Shown: positions 9,058-17,171 of the stretch, one piece after another
How the letters are laid out: each line of letters starts with the position of its first letter
How positions within the stretch are numbered: position 1 is the stretch's first letter
Assembly (NCBI GenBank): GCA_028874175.1
Contig: JAPPLN010000075.1
Span: forward strand, 1-38,634
Source of the DNA: Chloroflexota bacterium
Lineage (GTDB): Bacteria > Chloroflexota > UBA11872
Length of the DNA stretch: 38,634 nucleotides
Reading direction: 5' to 3'
Position numbers and translations under genes: made by a program
The notes under the pieces: generated by a model
Told to the model about the DNA's origin: nothing
Database searches by the model: none
Seen by the model: the letters and a program-made list of their open reading frames with translations, nothing else

Positions 9058-10453
9058 ACAGCGCCAGGCCAACCCCGGTCATTAGACCCACCCCGCCAAC
9101 CGCCAGCCCGATCACCGCAACCGTAAGCGCGGCCGTCGCATCCTCCGATGCATCCCGCGCCTGCTGCTGCGCCGCCGTGGCCACCCCGGCAATCTCGCGC
9201 GCGCTCGGCACCGGCCGCGGGAACTGCGCCTCCGTCGCCGACCGCACGTCATCGAACGTGCCGGGACCGGACGTGAATGTCTCGTCGACCGGCAGACCGT
9301 CAATCGTCCCCACAAACCGGAACCGGTACGGCCCCGGCACCGTTGGAATAAACGGCGCCACGTATCCGCCGCGCTCCCCGGGCAGCGGCGACAGCGCCAT
9401 CTGCCGCGTCACGCCCGAGGCCGACATATCCGCCGCCAGGTGCGTCACCTCCACCGCCAGGCTGTTCGCCAGGCCCGTGACACCAACCCGGGCCCCATGT
9501 CCGTCATCCGTCTGGACTTCGCCTTCGGCCGGGATGTGGATCGTCGCTACCGCCTCGATCGTCTCCCCGTTGCGCGCGTACTCCTGGTGCATGTTCGTGT
9601 TCAACGTCACACGCACCTCATTCATGCCCGGCGCCAGCTTCCCCAGGTGCAGGTACGGACTGTAGACCCGCCCCAGCCGCACCCCGTTCACGTACACGTG
9701 CGGATGCCCTTCACCCGCCACGTTTGGGGCATTGATCTTCTCGGGCGCAAGCGTGAAACCCTGCGGCATCACCATCAGGTTCGCCCCACCCACCGGGTCC
9801 GGTTCCAGGCTGATCGCGACTCCCATCCCCGCGGGCGCCTCGACTTTCCCAACCTCTTCCGGCGCAGGCGGCATCGACGGAACGATGAGCCTGGTCAACG
9901 CCTGCACCGTCTGCCCGCCCACCGCGTATTCGCTGTGGCCGTTCGTCTGCAGCGTCACGCGAATCTCGCGGTCCCCGGGCGCAACGCCCTTCAGGTGGAA
10001 CCACTCGCCGTAGGCTCGGCCCACCTTTTCGCCGTCCACGTAAACGTGCGCGTGTCCCTCGCCGTCCACGTCCGCCTGGTTCACCCGCCCAGGCGCGAAC
10101 TCAAACCCGGTGGGGACGATGTGCACGTTGATCCCATCGATCGGATCGACCTCCGCCGTCACCTCCACCGACATTCCCGAGGTCTCCACCATCCCGCCGT
10201 GATCGTGGCTGCCGCTCGCTGCGTGGCGGGACCCGTCGTGATCGTCGCTCGCGCGCGTTACCGACAGATACACCCCATTCGGCTGCCCCTCATACGCAGG
10301 CTCCACCAGGAACCCGACGTCAAACGTAAACCCGTGGACCTCACGCCCCTCATGCGCCCACACCACGCCAACGGCCGCTGCCAGTGCCGACCCGGATACG
10401 GCCAGGGCCAGCAGGCTGCGCCTCAGGCGCGGCAGGCGATGCCAGAAGCTCAT
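9029..10453 (-). CDS. Secreted membrane-anchored protein with tandem-duplicated His-rich domain
   Basis: A 474-residue protein with an N-terminal signal (residues 10-33, ending VVWA|HEG), a His/Asp-rich linker (DDHDGSRHAASGSHDHGG, 70-87) and two copies of a domain of about 100 residues starting near 92 and 208. Aligned segments are GEGHAHVYVDGEKVGRAYG and GEGHPHVYVNGVRLGRVYS, then VAPGDREIRVTLQTNGHSEYA and LAPGMNEVRVTLNTNMHQEYA. His134, 136, 153 and 173 in copy A match His250, 252, 269 and 289 in copy B, always 116 residues apart. A third beta-rich part (about 318-395) precedes a coiled stretch and a C-terminal membrane helix (441-467). Position between CopCD-cytochrome c and another His-rich protein suggests periplasmic copper binding. 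I do not recognise a named family. Confidence 0.8.
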   Translation of the reverse strand: MSFWHRLPRLRRSLLALAVSGSALAAAVGVVWAHEGREVHGFTFDVGFLVEPAYEGQPNGVYLSVTRASDDHDGSRHAASGSHDHGGMVETSGMSVEVTAEVDPIDGINVHIVPTGFEFAPGRVNQADVDGEGHAHVYVDGEKVGRAYGEWFHLKGVAPGDREIRVTLQTNGHSEYAVGGQTVQALTRLIVPSMPPAPEEVGKVEAPAGMGVAISLEPDPVGGANLMVMPQGFTLAPEKINAPNVAGEGHPHVYVNGVRLGRVYSPYLHLGKLAPGMNEVRVTLNTNMHQEYARNGETIEAVATIHIPAEGEVQTDDGHGARVGVTGLANSLAVEVTHLAADMSASGVTRQMALSPLPGERGGYVAPFIPTVPGPYRFRFVGTIDGLPVDETFTSGPGTFDDVRSATEAQFPRPVPSAREIAGVATAAQQQARDASEDATAALTVAVIGLAVGGVGLMTGVGLALYAFRRRGAG

Positions 10454-10554
10454 CTGTAAACCTCGCAGTTAGGGCGCAGACCTGCACGACGTTCCTCGTC
10501 GCCGCAGGTTTCGCGCCAATGGTCCGCGCAACCCTGTGCGCGGATGCAAGCCAT

Positions 10555-10914
10555 CTACCGCAAGGCCGGCCTGGGCGGGGGCAGCGGCGGCCCAATCGAC
10601 GACAGCCGCACCCGCCGGAAACCAAGACCAACGCGCTCCAACATGCACACCACCAGCACCACCGCCAGCAAGGCCGGAATCACCCCCACTGGAAACGGCG
10701 ACGACTGCTCCGGAAACTCCCCCGAAGTCCCATCCGCCCCGTCCGCGTCCGCCGCCGGCAGCTCCCATGGCAAGTGAATGTGGTCATGCCCCTCATGCCC
10801 CCGCGGCGTCACCACCCCGAGCACCGGCGCCGCACTCGTCACCAACGACGGCGCCAACAAGGCCAAGACGGCCAGAAGCAGGACGGCGCCCGTCACGACT
10901 CGTACTCGCTCCAT
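10555..10914 (-). CDS. Small His-rich membrane protein, first gene of the copper-locus minus-strand operon
   Basis: A 119-residue protein with two hydrophobic segments (residues 5-35 and 74-92) around a soluble loop that begins GHEGHDHIHLPW (His40, 43, 45, 47), a likely metal-binding stretch outside the membrane. The C-terminus is Arg/Pro-rich. No family was recognised. It ends 101 bases before the start of the duplicated-domain gene on the same strand and, with the CopCD-cytochrome c fusion, probably forms one transcript. The ATG at 10914 has no clear ribosome binding site. Chance coding is possible in GC-rich DNA, but the hydrophobic-His-hydrophobic layout and context argue for a real gene. 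Confidence 0.65.
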   Translation of the reverse strand: MERVRVVTGAVLLLAVLALLAPSLVTSAAPVLGVVTPRGHEGHDHIHLPWELPAADADGADGTSGEFPEQSSPFPVGVIPALLAVVLVVCMLERVGLGFRRVRLSSIGPPLPPPRPALR

Positions 10915-11055
10915 ACAGCCAGACTATCTGAACGCGACGTACAAGGGCTCCGCCCAATGCCCAGAGTTGCATCACCGTTTCCGGAGGCACCGGTCGGCTT
11001 CTGTGTCGGGCAGAATCCCGTCAGGCTCTTCTCTCCACATTCACAAGGGATCTCC

Positions 11056-11835
11056 GTGACCAACCCCACCTACGCCTTCGGCGACGACGACACCGCCGCC
11101 GAACGCCTGCGCATGCTTGCCTACATCTTTGCGCCCGAGATCAAGAGCTTCCTGGGCAACGTCCCGCCCGACCCCAGCCTCGTGATCGACCTCGGCTGCG
11201 GCCCCGGCTTCACCACCCGCCTCATCGCCGAGACGCTCAACGCCAGCAAGACCGTCGGCCTCGACACCTCGCAGCCATTCCTTGACCTTGCAGGCCGCCA
11301 GGAGGCAAATGGCGTTGCCTTCCTGAAGCATGACGTCACGCAGGCACCCTTCCCCACCGGCGCCGCCGACGTGCTCTTCTGCCACCTGCTCCTGCCGCAC
11401 CTCGCCAACCCGGCGGCCGTGCTAAGGACCTGGGCTTCCCAGCTACGCCCGGCCGGCCTTCTCCTCGTCGACGAGGTCTCCGACATCCAAACAACCAATC
11501 CAACCTTCCGCACCTACCTGGACGCCGCCGAACGTCTGCTCCAGGGCGTCGGCGGCGATCTCTACGTCGGCCGCCGTGTCGAACGCCTCGGCCGCGTCCC
11601 CGGCCTGCGCCGAATCTCCAGCCGCCTGGTCGAACACCCCGTCGCCACCGCCGCCTGCGCCCGCATGTTCCGCCTCAACCTCAACGCCTGGGGCGCCAAC
11701 CCCCACGCCGGCCTTTCCGACCAGGACCGCACCAACCTCGCCGCCCAACTCGACGATCTCACCACCTCCCCCGCCACCACCGACATCCACTGGCAAATGC
11801 GCCAGGTCACCTTCAAAGCCACCACAGGCAATTGA
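11056..11835 (+). CDS. Class I SAM-dependent methyltransferase
   Basis: A 259-residue cytoplasmic enzyme with a Rossmann-type SAM-binding fold. Motif I is VIDLGCGPGFTTRLIAE (residues 43-59), an acidic residue follows in TVGLDTSQPFL, and the motif IV region is ADVLFCHLLLPHLANPAAVL, followed by LRPAGLLLVDEV. The substrate is unknown. The frame is open upstream to 10384, but GTG at 11056 is the supported start, with AAGGGA five bases before it. It is divergent from the copper-locus operon, so no functional link is shown. Confidence 0.85.
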   Translation: MTNPTYAFGDDDTAAERLRMLAYIFAPEIKSFLGNVPPDPSLVIDLGCGPGFTTRLIAETLNASKTVGLDTSQPFLDLAGRQEANGVAFLKHDVTQAPFPTGAADVLFCHLLLPHLANPAAVLRTWASQLRPAGLLLVDEVSDIQTTNPTFRTYLDAAERLLQGVGGDLYVGRRVERLGRVPGLRRISSRLVEHPVATAACARMFRLNLNAWGANPHAGLSDQDRTNLAAQLDDLTTSPATTDIHWQMRQVTFKATTGN

Positions 11836-11882
11836 CTCAGCGCATACTGTGGCGCAATCAGAAAGTCCGCCCAAAGTGCTAA

Positions 11883-12526
11883 TCAGACATTGATGCTCAG
11901 CAGACGCGAGACTAGAAGGCCTACATCAGTATGCGGACTGCCAAAGGAGAGATTTCTCCTAATGCTCTCTGCGTTCTGGATTGCATCATCCAGGCACTCT
12001 GCGCACTGCCCGAATACGCGATAATCATTCTTTCTGTATCCTGGCAGATGCTGACGAAGCTCCGTGATGACTTGATCACAAGCCGATGGACCAGATCGGG
12101 AGCCCTGAAATGGTCGATTCGTCATGCGAAAGTGCAAGAGAAGCCAGTACTCAAAGCAAGGATCTGATAAGATCATCTTGCACGTTGAGAATTCACCCGC
12201 CGCTCCAATTCTTGCTAGCTCCCTTCTCACATAGTCCACCTCCGATTGTCGTCCATCGTGGTCTAGCACGCAATAGATCTCATCAAAGCCCGGATCTTCC
12301 CCGACTATGAGCGACACGAGCTGAATTAACGCACGAGGACCTCCAGAGCTCGGCCTAAGGCACTTCACAACCACACTCGTCAACCGATTCGTCTGCTTGA
12401 GACCATTGAATAATTTGGTTCCGTCCGCGTACCTTCACACACAATCAGAATACGAGGCCTCGCGCTACGAAATGACCTCCGCCGACTTACGCGTCGCCCG
12501 CGGCGACGCCAAGCAACCCTACTCAA
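11883..12526 (-). pseudogene. rloB: RloB-like protein gene with a one-base frameshift
   Basis: The two halves of an RloB-family protein lie in different frames. The first half, basic then PRILIVCEGTRTEPNY, reads until a stop near 12380. The second half contains LTSVVVKCLRP, VLDHDG and DPCFEYWLLLHF, typical of RloB, and runs to 11883. Shifting frame at about 12409 restores EPNYFNGLKQTNRLTSVVV, so a single base is missing. VCEG and DHD look like the acidic motifs of a Toprim-like nuclease fold, by analogy with OLD/PARIS effectors. A TTG at 12526 overlapping the rloA stop is the likeliest start; ATGs at 12547 and 12562 are alternatives. Inactivation, a sequencing error or phase variation are all possible. 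Restored length is about 214 residues. Confidence 0.8.
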
Positions 12527-13778
12527 GAGTATCCGATTCGACCACATTAGGCACTGCGCCATATCTACCGCCCAAATAACCCCGAAGTAGGGACTCCTTC
12601 TTGCGAACCTTATAGTCAGACAAAGGAACGAGCGAAGCTGCCTGATCCAAATCCTTCTCGGTCAGCCAAATCTGATTTCGCTCCAGCGCTCCAAGCAACA
12701 GTGTTACATCGTGCACAGTAGCAACAAGCTGAGCCATTGACTTACTTTCCCGATTAATGATGCCCACCAAGTACTTGACAAGATGCGGATGCAAGCTTTG
12801 GTCCAACTCGTCCACGACAACTATCCTGTCGTTGTCTATAATGTTCAGCCACGGATCGGCGTAGGAATACAGGCGCCGCGTACCATCTGATTGTTCTCCT
12901 AAGTCAAGGTAAGACAAGTCTTTAGATCCCTCAACTGGAAGGCCGAAATGGGACCGAAGGGCCTTTGCATCCCCGGACTTTCTAATGAACTCCACGACTG
13001 GTCTAGGGATATGCTCAGCCATCTCGTCGTAGTTGATATCCTCTTCGGTTACCTTGATGTCTTCGACGGCTATATCTGCCTGCTGAAGAAACTCGATAAG
13101 CCGCGGTGTGAATTCGGAGTCTGATAGTGCCCTCTTGGACGTAAAGGAAGCTGGAAACTCACCTGATCCAATGACTATTAGTTTTCTAAACCACTCGACT
13201 ACAGGCGTGAGTATCTCACTGTTCAATTGAACGGCCGTTGACACAAACAGAGCGTCGGATCGTGTGGCCTTCCGCCAAGTTTCGCGCTGGCCACGAAGTG
13301 ACGGACCAAAGCCCCAGAGATACTCTTCGCTGTCAGAATCAAACCGACGCATGAACCATCTCTGTATTCGTCCGGCCGGTCGACGAACGCTCAACCATTC
13401 CTCCCAAACTCGTGCAGAGTCGACGCAGAATCCATACTCGTAGACAGTCGAGTCTTGAATGAACGTAATCTCGAAACACGTTGGGCTATCAAGCGACGAA
13501 AGGCTAAATCGAAATGGGCTAACGGCTATTCGATCGCCGGCTTCAACCTCTTTAACCGAGTTTAGAACCGCATTCTGCATGAAGCCTATCGCCGATACGA
13601 AGCGAGATTTCCCACTTCCATTTGGACCATAGATCGCTGCTACGCGGTTGAGACGAGGGTATCGTCGGATGCCGGTTTCAAACGCAAACTGCTCGGAAGC
13701 ACGACCTAAGGTTTCCATGCTGAACTCTTGCCTGTCTCGAAAGCACTCCCAGTTTTCCACGGCGAATGACACAAGCAT
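12519..13778 (-). CDS. rloA: RloA-like AAA-type ATPase of a defence pair
   Basis: A 419-residue ABC/AAA-type ATPase of the AAA15/RloA group. It starts MLVSFAVENWECFRDRQEFSM, the typical N-terminus of this group, then Walker A YGPNGSGKS (50-58), a signature-like GEQSDGTRRLYS (294-305), Walker B IVVVDELDQSLHP (319-331, acidic pair Asp323-Glu324) and a late TVHDVTLL switch. It overlaps rloB by eight bases. Such ATPases paired with RloB-like proteins occur near restriction systems and resemble the sensor-ATPase plus Toprim-effector layout of PARIS and OLD-type anti-phage systems. The DNA is visibly more A+T rich than its neighbours, which supports acquisition by transfer. Anti-phage activity is inference. 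Confidence 0.85.
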   Translation of the reverse strand: MLVSFAVENWECFRDRQEFSMETLGRASEQFAFETGIRRYPRLNRVAAIYGPNGSGKSRFVSAIGFMQNAVLNSVKEVEAGDRIAVSPFRFSLSSLDSPTCFEITFIQDSTVYEYGFCVDSARVWEEWLSVRRPAGRIQRWFMRRFDSDSEEYLWGFGPSLRGQRETWRKATRSDALFVSTAVQLNSEILTPVVEWFRKLIVIGSGEFPASFTSKRALSDSEFTPRLIEFLQQADIAVEDIKVTEEDINYDEMAEHIPRPVVEFIRKSGDAKALRSHFGLPVEGSKDLSYLDLGEQSDGTRRLYSYADPWLNIIDNDRIVVVDELDQSLHPHLVKYLVGIINRESKSMAQLVATVHDVTLLLGALERNQIWLTEKDLDQAASLVPLSDYKVRKKESLLRGYLGGRYGAVPNVVESDTLE

Positions 13779-14034
13779 GGGTCACGCTCCCCGTCCCTCT
13801 ACTTCTGCCGGTCTGGCGATGCTGATCATGCATTATCCGCCAAAGCCAATTGCGATAACAGTCTATTGTCGCACAAAATGCGCACAAACGCGCGCTTGAC
13901 GGCTACTCGTCCAACTGCGTGGTGATTCGGACGGGATTCTGTGTCAAAATCTGGCTCGCCATCAGCGGTCTGGTCGGAGAGCTACTCACCACCGCCCACG
14001 TATCATTCCCTACGCCGCCACCTGAATCCTCCCC

Positions 14035-15060
14035 GTGAACCTCGACAGCCGCACCTGGGACGCCCGATACGGCCGCGGAATCCTGGCGGCCCACGCGCCC
14101 CAATACACCGACTACATCGCCATCACCTCGCCCAGCGCCTGGGCCGTCGCGGGGCCACACTTGCCCCATCCGCCGCGCGCCCTCGAGTACCAGCGCGGCA
14201 TGGGCGAGGACTACCTGGAGGACCTGGTCCAGCGTCTGCCTGACGCCGAAGTCGTCCTCGCCATCGGCGGCGGCAACGCCCTCGATGTCGGCAAGGTCGC
14301 CGCCTGGAAGCTCGGCAAACCCCTCGTCATGATCCCCACCATCGTCTCCACCGGCGCCATCTTCCAGGCCCCCGTTGCCTTCCGCCGCGAGCCCGTCTGG
14401 CAGTTCTACTTCGACACCATCGCGCCCGAGTACCTGATCCTGGACTTCGACGTCATCGCCGCCGCGCCCCCGCACCTCAACCGCGCCGGCATGGGCGAGT
14501 GCATCTGCCTCCTCGGCCACGTCGGCTCCTGGCGCTGGTGGGCCGACAATCGTTCCGACGGTGTCCCCTGGGACCAGTCGGCGGCCGACGCCACCATGGC
14601 CTGGATCCGCCGCCGCTGCGCCGAGTTCGCCGCAGGTCTCGATTCCGAGGGCCGCCCCAACGACAGCGCCCTCCGCATCGCCAGCGAGGTCAACCGCGAG
14701 CGTTACGACATCCCCACATACGACCTCAAGGTCTCCCACAGCATCGACCACACCTTCGTCATGGCCTTCGAGTGGGTCCACGGCTACGAGCTCATCCACT
14801 CCGAAGTCGTCTCCCTCGGCGCCCTCATCAACGCCTACGTCTACGAGTGGGGCTTCGACGAAACCAGGGCGCTGCTCGACGCCTGCCAGGTCCGCTACCG
14901 TCCCGCCGACATCGGCTGCACCTGGGACCAGGTCAAAGCCGTCCTCGCCAACCTCAACGAACTCAACGACCGCCTCGGCCACGGCCAAAACTGGTTCCAC
15001 CTCAACTCGCTCTCCGACCAGTCGTTCCAGCAAATGGCGGCCGCGATCGACGCGCCCTGA
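14035..15060 (+). CDS. Iron-type alcohol dehydrogenase / glycerol-1-phosphate dehydrogenase-like protein
   Basis: A 341-residue protein of the dehydroquinate-synthase-like fold that includes sn-glycerol-1-phosphate dehydrogenase and AraM. The dinucleotide-binding motif is VVLAIGGGNALDVGKVAAW (around residues 75-92), followed by MIPTIVSTGAIF. Metal-ligand candidates are His residues in SHSIDHTF and WVHGYELIHSE. Trp/Tyr-rich inserts such as GSWRWWADN are unusual. The start is GTG at 14035. It lies 33 bases before an Idh/MocA oxidoreductase gene on the same strand, suggesting polyol or sugar catabolism rather than archaeal-type lipid synthesis. The exact substrate cannot be told. Confidence 0.75.
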   Translation: MNLDSRTWDARYGRGILAAHAPQYTDYIAITSPSAWAVAGPHLPHPPRALEYQRGMGEDYLEDLVQRLPDAEVVLAIGGGNALDVGKVAAWKLGKPLVMIPTIVSTGAIFQAPVAFRREPVWQFYFDTIAPEYLILDFDVIAAAPPHLNRAGMGECICLLGHVGSWRWWADNRSDGVPWDQSAADATMAWIRRRCAEFAAGLDSEGRPNDSALRIASEVNRERYDIPTYDLKVSHSIDHTFVMAFEWVHGYELIHSEVVSLGALINAYVYEWGFDETRALLDACQVRYRPADIGCTWDQVKAVLANLNELNDRLGHGQNWFHLNSLSDQSFQQMAAAIDAP

Positions 15061-15093
15061 GTCGCCCATGCGCCCTCAGCTGACGAACCAACC

Positions 15094-16161
15094 ATGACCA
15101 AAGTCCGCCTCGCCATCGTCGGCTGCGGCACCATCTCCCGGCTCAACGCCCCCGGCTACCTTGAGCATCCGCAATGCGAGGTCGCCGCCCTCTGCGACCC
15201 CGCCCCCGAGCGCGCCCAACAACGCGCCGCCGAGTGGAACATCACCCCCCGCATCTACAGCAGCTATGACCAGGTGCTCGACGACCCCGACATCGACGCC
15301 GTCGAGCTCCTCACCCCAACGCCCCTCCACGCCGATCAATCCATCGCCGCCCTCGAATCCGGCAAACACGTCTCCTGCCAGAAACCCATGGCCCGCAACC
15401 TGAAGGAAGCCGCCCGTGTCGCCGATGCCGCCGCCAGCGCCGGCACCTTCTATCGCGTAACCGAGAACTTTCTCTACTACCCGCCCCTGGTCAAGGCCAA
15501 CGAGCTGATCGAAAGCGGCGTCATCGGCGACCCCAACATGGTCCGCATGCGCGTCGTCGTCACCAGCGTTGAGGCCGAATCGGTGCGGCTGCCCCTGGCG
15601 CCCGACGCCCTCACCTGGCGCCGCGATCCGCTGCTCAACCCCGGTGGCCTGCTCTACGACGAGGGCGCCCACAAGTTCGCCACCGCCATGTGGTGGGTCG
15701 GCGAGCCTGCGTCTGTCAGCGCCACCGTCACTCGCACCGACGACTACATGGTCGATGCGCCCAGCGTCGTCGTCTGGCGGTTCAAGGACGCCAACTGCCT
15801 GGCCGTCTTCGAGTACTCCAGCGCCCCCGAGATGCGCATCCGCGCCCCCTACTACGCCCTCGACGACTTCTTCGAAATCCAGGGCGCCAAGGGCCTGATC
15901 TGGGTCACCCGCTGCAGCGGCGAAATGCTCGACCTCCCGCCCGTCATGCTGCACACCGGCTCGGAAACCGTCAGCTACCAGGTCCCCATGGACTGGATCG
16001 AAGGATTCAAGGGCGCTGCCAGGGACTTCATCGATGGAATCATCGCTGGCCGCCAGCCACGCCTCGACGTGCAGGCATCGACGCAGGTACTTCGCGCGTC
16101 CCTGGCCGCCTACGCCTCGGATGCCGCCCAGCGACCCATCGACCCAAGTACCCTGAGCTGA
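15094..16161 (+). CDS. Gfo/Idh/MocA-family oxidoreductase
   Basis: A 355-residue NAD(P)-dependent dehydrogenase of sugars or inositols. The N-terminal Rossmann motif is IVGCGTISRLN (residues 8-18), then ALCDPAPERA binds the cofactor ribose. The family EKP motif appears as CQKPMA, with Glu replaced by Gln but the catalytic Lys kept, and the second catalytic region is PGGLLYDEGAHKF with His. Length is typical. It probably shares an operon with the upstream dehydrogenase-like gene and the downstream VOC gene (26-base gap). A sugar-acid or inositol substrate is likely but not identifiable. Confidence 0.9.
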   Translation: MTKVRLAIVGCGTISRLNAPGYLEHPQCEVAALCDPAPERAQQRAAEWNITPRIYSSYDQVLDDPDIDAVELLTPTPLHADQSIAALESGKHVSCQKPMARNLKEAARVADAAASAGTFYRVTENFLYYPPLVKANELIESGVIGDPNMVRMRVVVTSVEAESVRLPLAPDALTWRRDPLLNPGGLLYDEGAHKFATAMWWVGEPASVSATVTRTDDYMVDAPSVVVWRFKDANCLAVFEYSSAPEMRIRAPYYALDDFFEIQGAKGLIWVTRCSGEMLDLPPVMLHTGSETVSYQVPMDWIEGFKGAARDFIDGIIAGRQPRLDVQASTQVLRASLAAYASDAAQRPIDPSTLS

Positions 16162-16187
16162 CGTCCGGGACTCCAGGGAGGCTTGGT

Positions 16188-16550
16188 GTGGAAATCAAGG
16201 GTGTCGACTTCATCTGGACAATCGCTACCGACGTCGACAAAACCGCGCGCTTCTACCGCGACGTACTCGGCCTGCCCACCACGGGCATCCAGGACGACGA
16301 CTGGCGCGAGTTCCAGGCCGGCAATACCACCCTCGCCGTCACCCCGGCCCACGTCGGCCTGCACCCGCCCCGGGTACTCATGGCCCTGGCCGTCGACGAC
16401 GTGGATGCCGCCCTCAAGGAAGCCCGCGAAGCCGGCGCCACGGTGCTCCACGAAACCCGCGACACCCCCGCCTGCCTCAACGCCATGATCGCCGACCCCG
16501 AAGGCAACCCCATCTGGCTCCACCAACGCCACGACGGCACCGCTGGCTAG
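16188..16550 (+). CDS. VOC (glyoxalase/bleomycin-resistance fold) protein
   Basis: A 120-residue protein with the paired beta-alpha-beta-beta-beta modules of the VOC superfamily: FIWTIATDVDKTARFYRDVLGLP at the start, VDDVDAALKEAREAGATVLHE in the second half and IADPEGNPIWLHQ at the end. The start is GTG at 16188, six bases after a strong AGGGAGG; the frame is open far upstream, but that part shadows the oxidoreductase gene. It may act on a metabolite of the oxidoreductase pathway as an isomerase or lyase. Superfamily membership does not fix the reaction. Confidence 0.85.
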   Translation: MEIKGVDFIWTIATDVDKTARFYRDVLGLPTTGIQDDDWREFQAGNTTLAVTPAHVGLHPPRVLMALAVDDVDAALKEAREAGATVLHETRDTPACLNAMIADPEGNPIWLHQRHDGTAG

Positions 16551-16627
16551 CCGACCCTCAACCCGTCTCGGGAACCTGGCGTTGGTAAACACCGACTCGT
16601 CGCGGCACGCCTGATCGGAGTTCCTCG

Positions 16628-16996
16628 ATGTCCCTCCAGACCATCTGGCCCCTCATCTGGGTCACCGACATGCAGCGCTCCCTTGCCTTTTACCGCGACG
16701 GCCTGGGATTCGAGATGGTCGCCTCCTGGGAACTCCCGCAAGGCATCGCCTGGTGCCGGCTCAAGCGCGGTCCCGTCAGCCTCATGCTCCAGGTAGCCCC
16801 CGGCAACGTCCCACCCCCCGTCGAAGGACAGGCCGCCGAACTCTTCATCCTCTGCGACGACGCCCGCGCCCTCCACGCCGAATTCGTCGCCCGCAGCATC
16901 CAGGCCACCAAACCCGAACGCATGGAATACGACATGCTCCAATTCCGAGTCAACGACCCCGACGGCTACCCCATCTGGTTCGAAAACCCGGTGTGA
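16628..16996 (+). CDS. VOC-family protein
   Basis: A 122-residue single-domain VOC protein. The first module is LIWVTDMQRSLAFYRDGLGFEMV (around residues 10-32) and the last is FRVNDPDGYPIWFENPV. GGAG lies about seven bases before the ATG at 16628. It follows the previous VOC gene by 77 bases on the same strand. Possible roles include lactoylglutathione-lyase-like isomerisation, dioxygenase chemistry or drug sequestration; none is supported specifically. A long inverted repeat lies beyond its stop. Confidence 0.85.
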   Translation: MSLQTIWPLIWVTDMQRSLAFYRDGLGFEMVASWELPQGIAWCRLKRGPVSLMLQVAPGNVPPPVEGQAAELFILCDDARALHAEFVARSIQATKPERMEYDMLQFRVNDPDGYPIWFENPV

Positions 16997-17086
16997 GCGC
17001 CATCCGCTGCTCAGACTCCCCGGCTTACAGATTCAGATCCACACAGTCGGCTTGACTCTCGAGTCACTACACCCAAACTGTTAGGT

Positions 17087-17149
17087 ACAACGTCCCCGCT
17101 GGCGGGGCGGCCGCCTGTTAGAGTCGCGTTCCGCCAGGGGGGACGTTGT
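17087..17149. terminator. Long inverted repeat between convergent genes, possible bidirectional terminator
   Basis: The 19-base arm ACAACGTCCCCGCTGGCGG (17087-17105) pairs with CCGCCAGGGGGGACGTTGT (17131-17149) with one mismatch, around a 25-base GC-rich interior. It sits between the convergent VOC genes. The loop is larger, and the following T tracts weaker, than in a standard terminator, so a decayed mobile element or structured RNA are alternatives. Confidence 0.45.
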
Positions 17150-17171
17150 CCATCTGGAGTTCGGAAGTTCC

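Noticed and set aside
9440..10459. 339-codon plus-strand frame opposite the duplicated-domain gene
   Set aside because: Arg/His-rich mirror of the opposite strand's His/Val codons, without a start signal.
10454..10554. Riboswitch in the 101-base gap of the copper-locus operon
   Set aside because: No conserved riboswitch core could be recognised, and the spacer is short and lies within an operon.
12395..12420. Programmed ribosomal frameshift in rloB
   Set aside because: No slippery heptamer or downstream structure was seen, and RloB proteins are not known to need frameshifting. A simple one-base deletion explains the data.
13903..15069. Long 388-codon frame antisense to the dehydrogenase-like gene
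   Set aside because: GC-rich codon use creates long antisense frames. Its translation is low-complexity (Val/Asp/Glu/Gly-rich) with no family motif, while the plus-strand gene has clear motifs.
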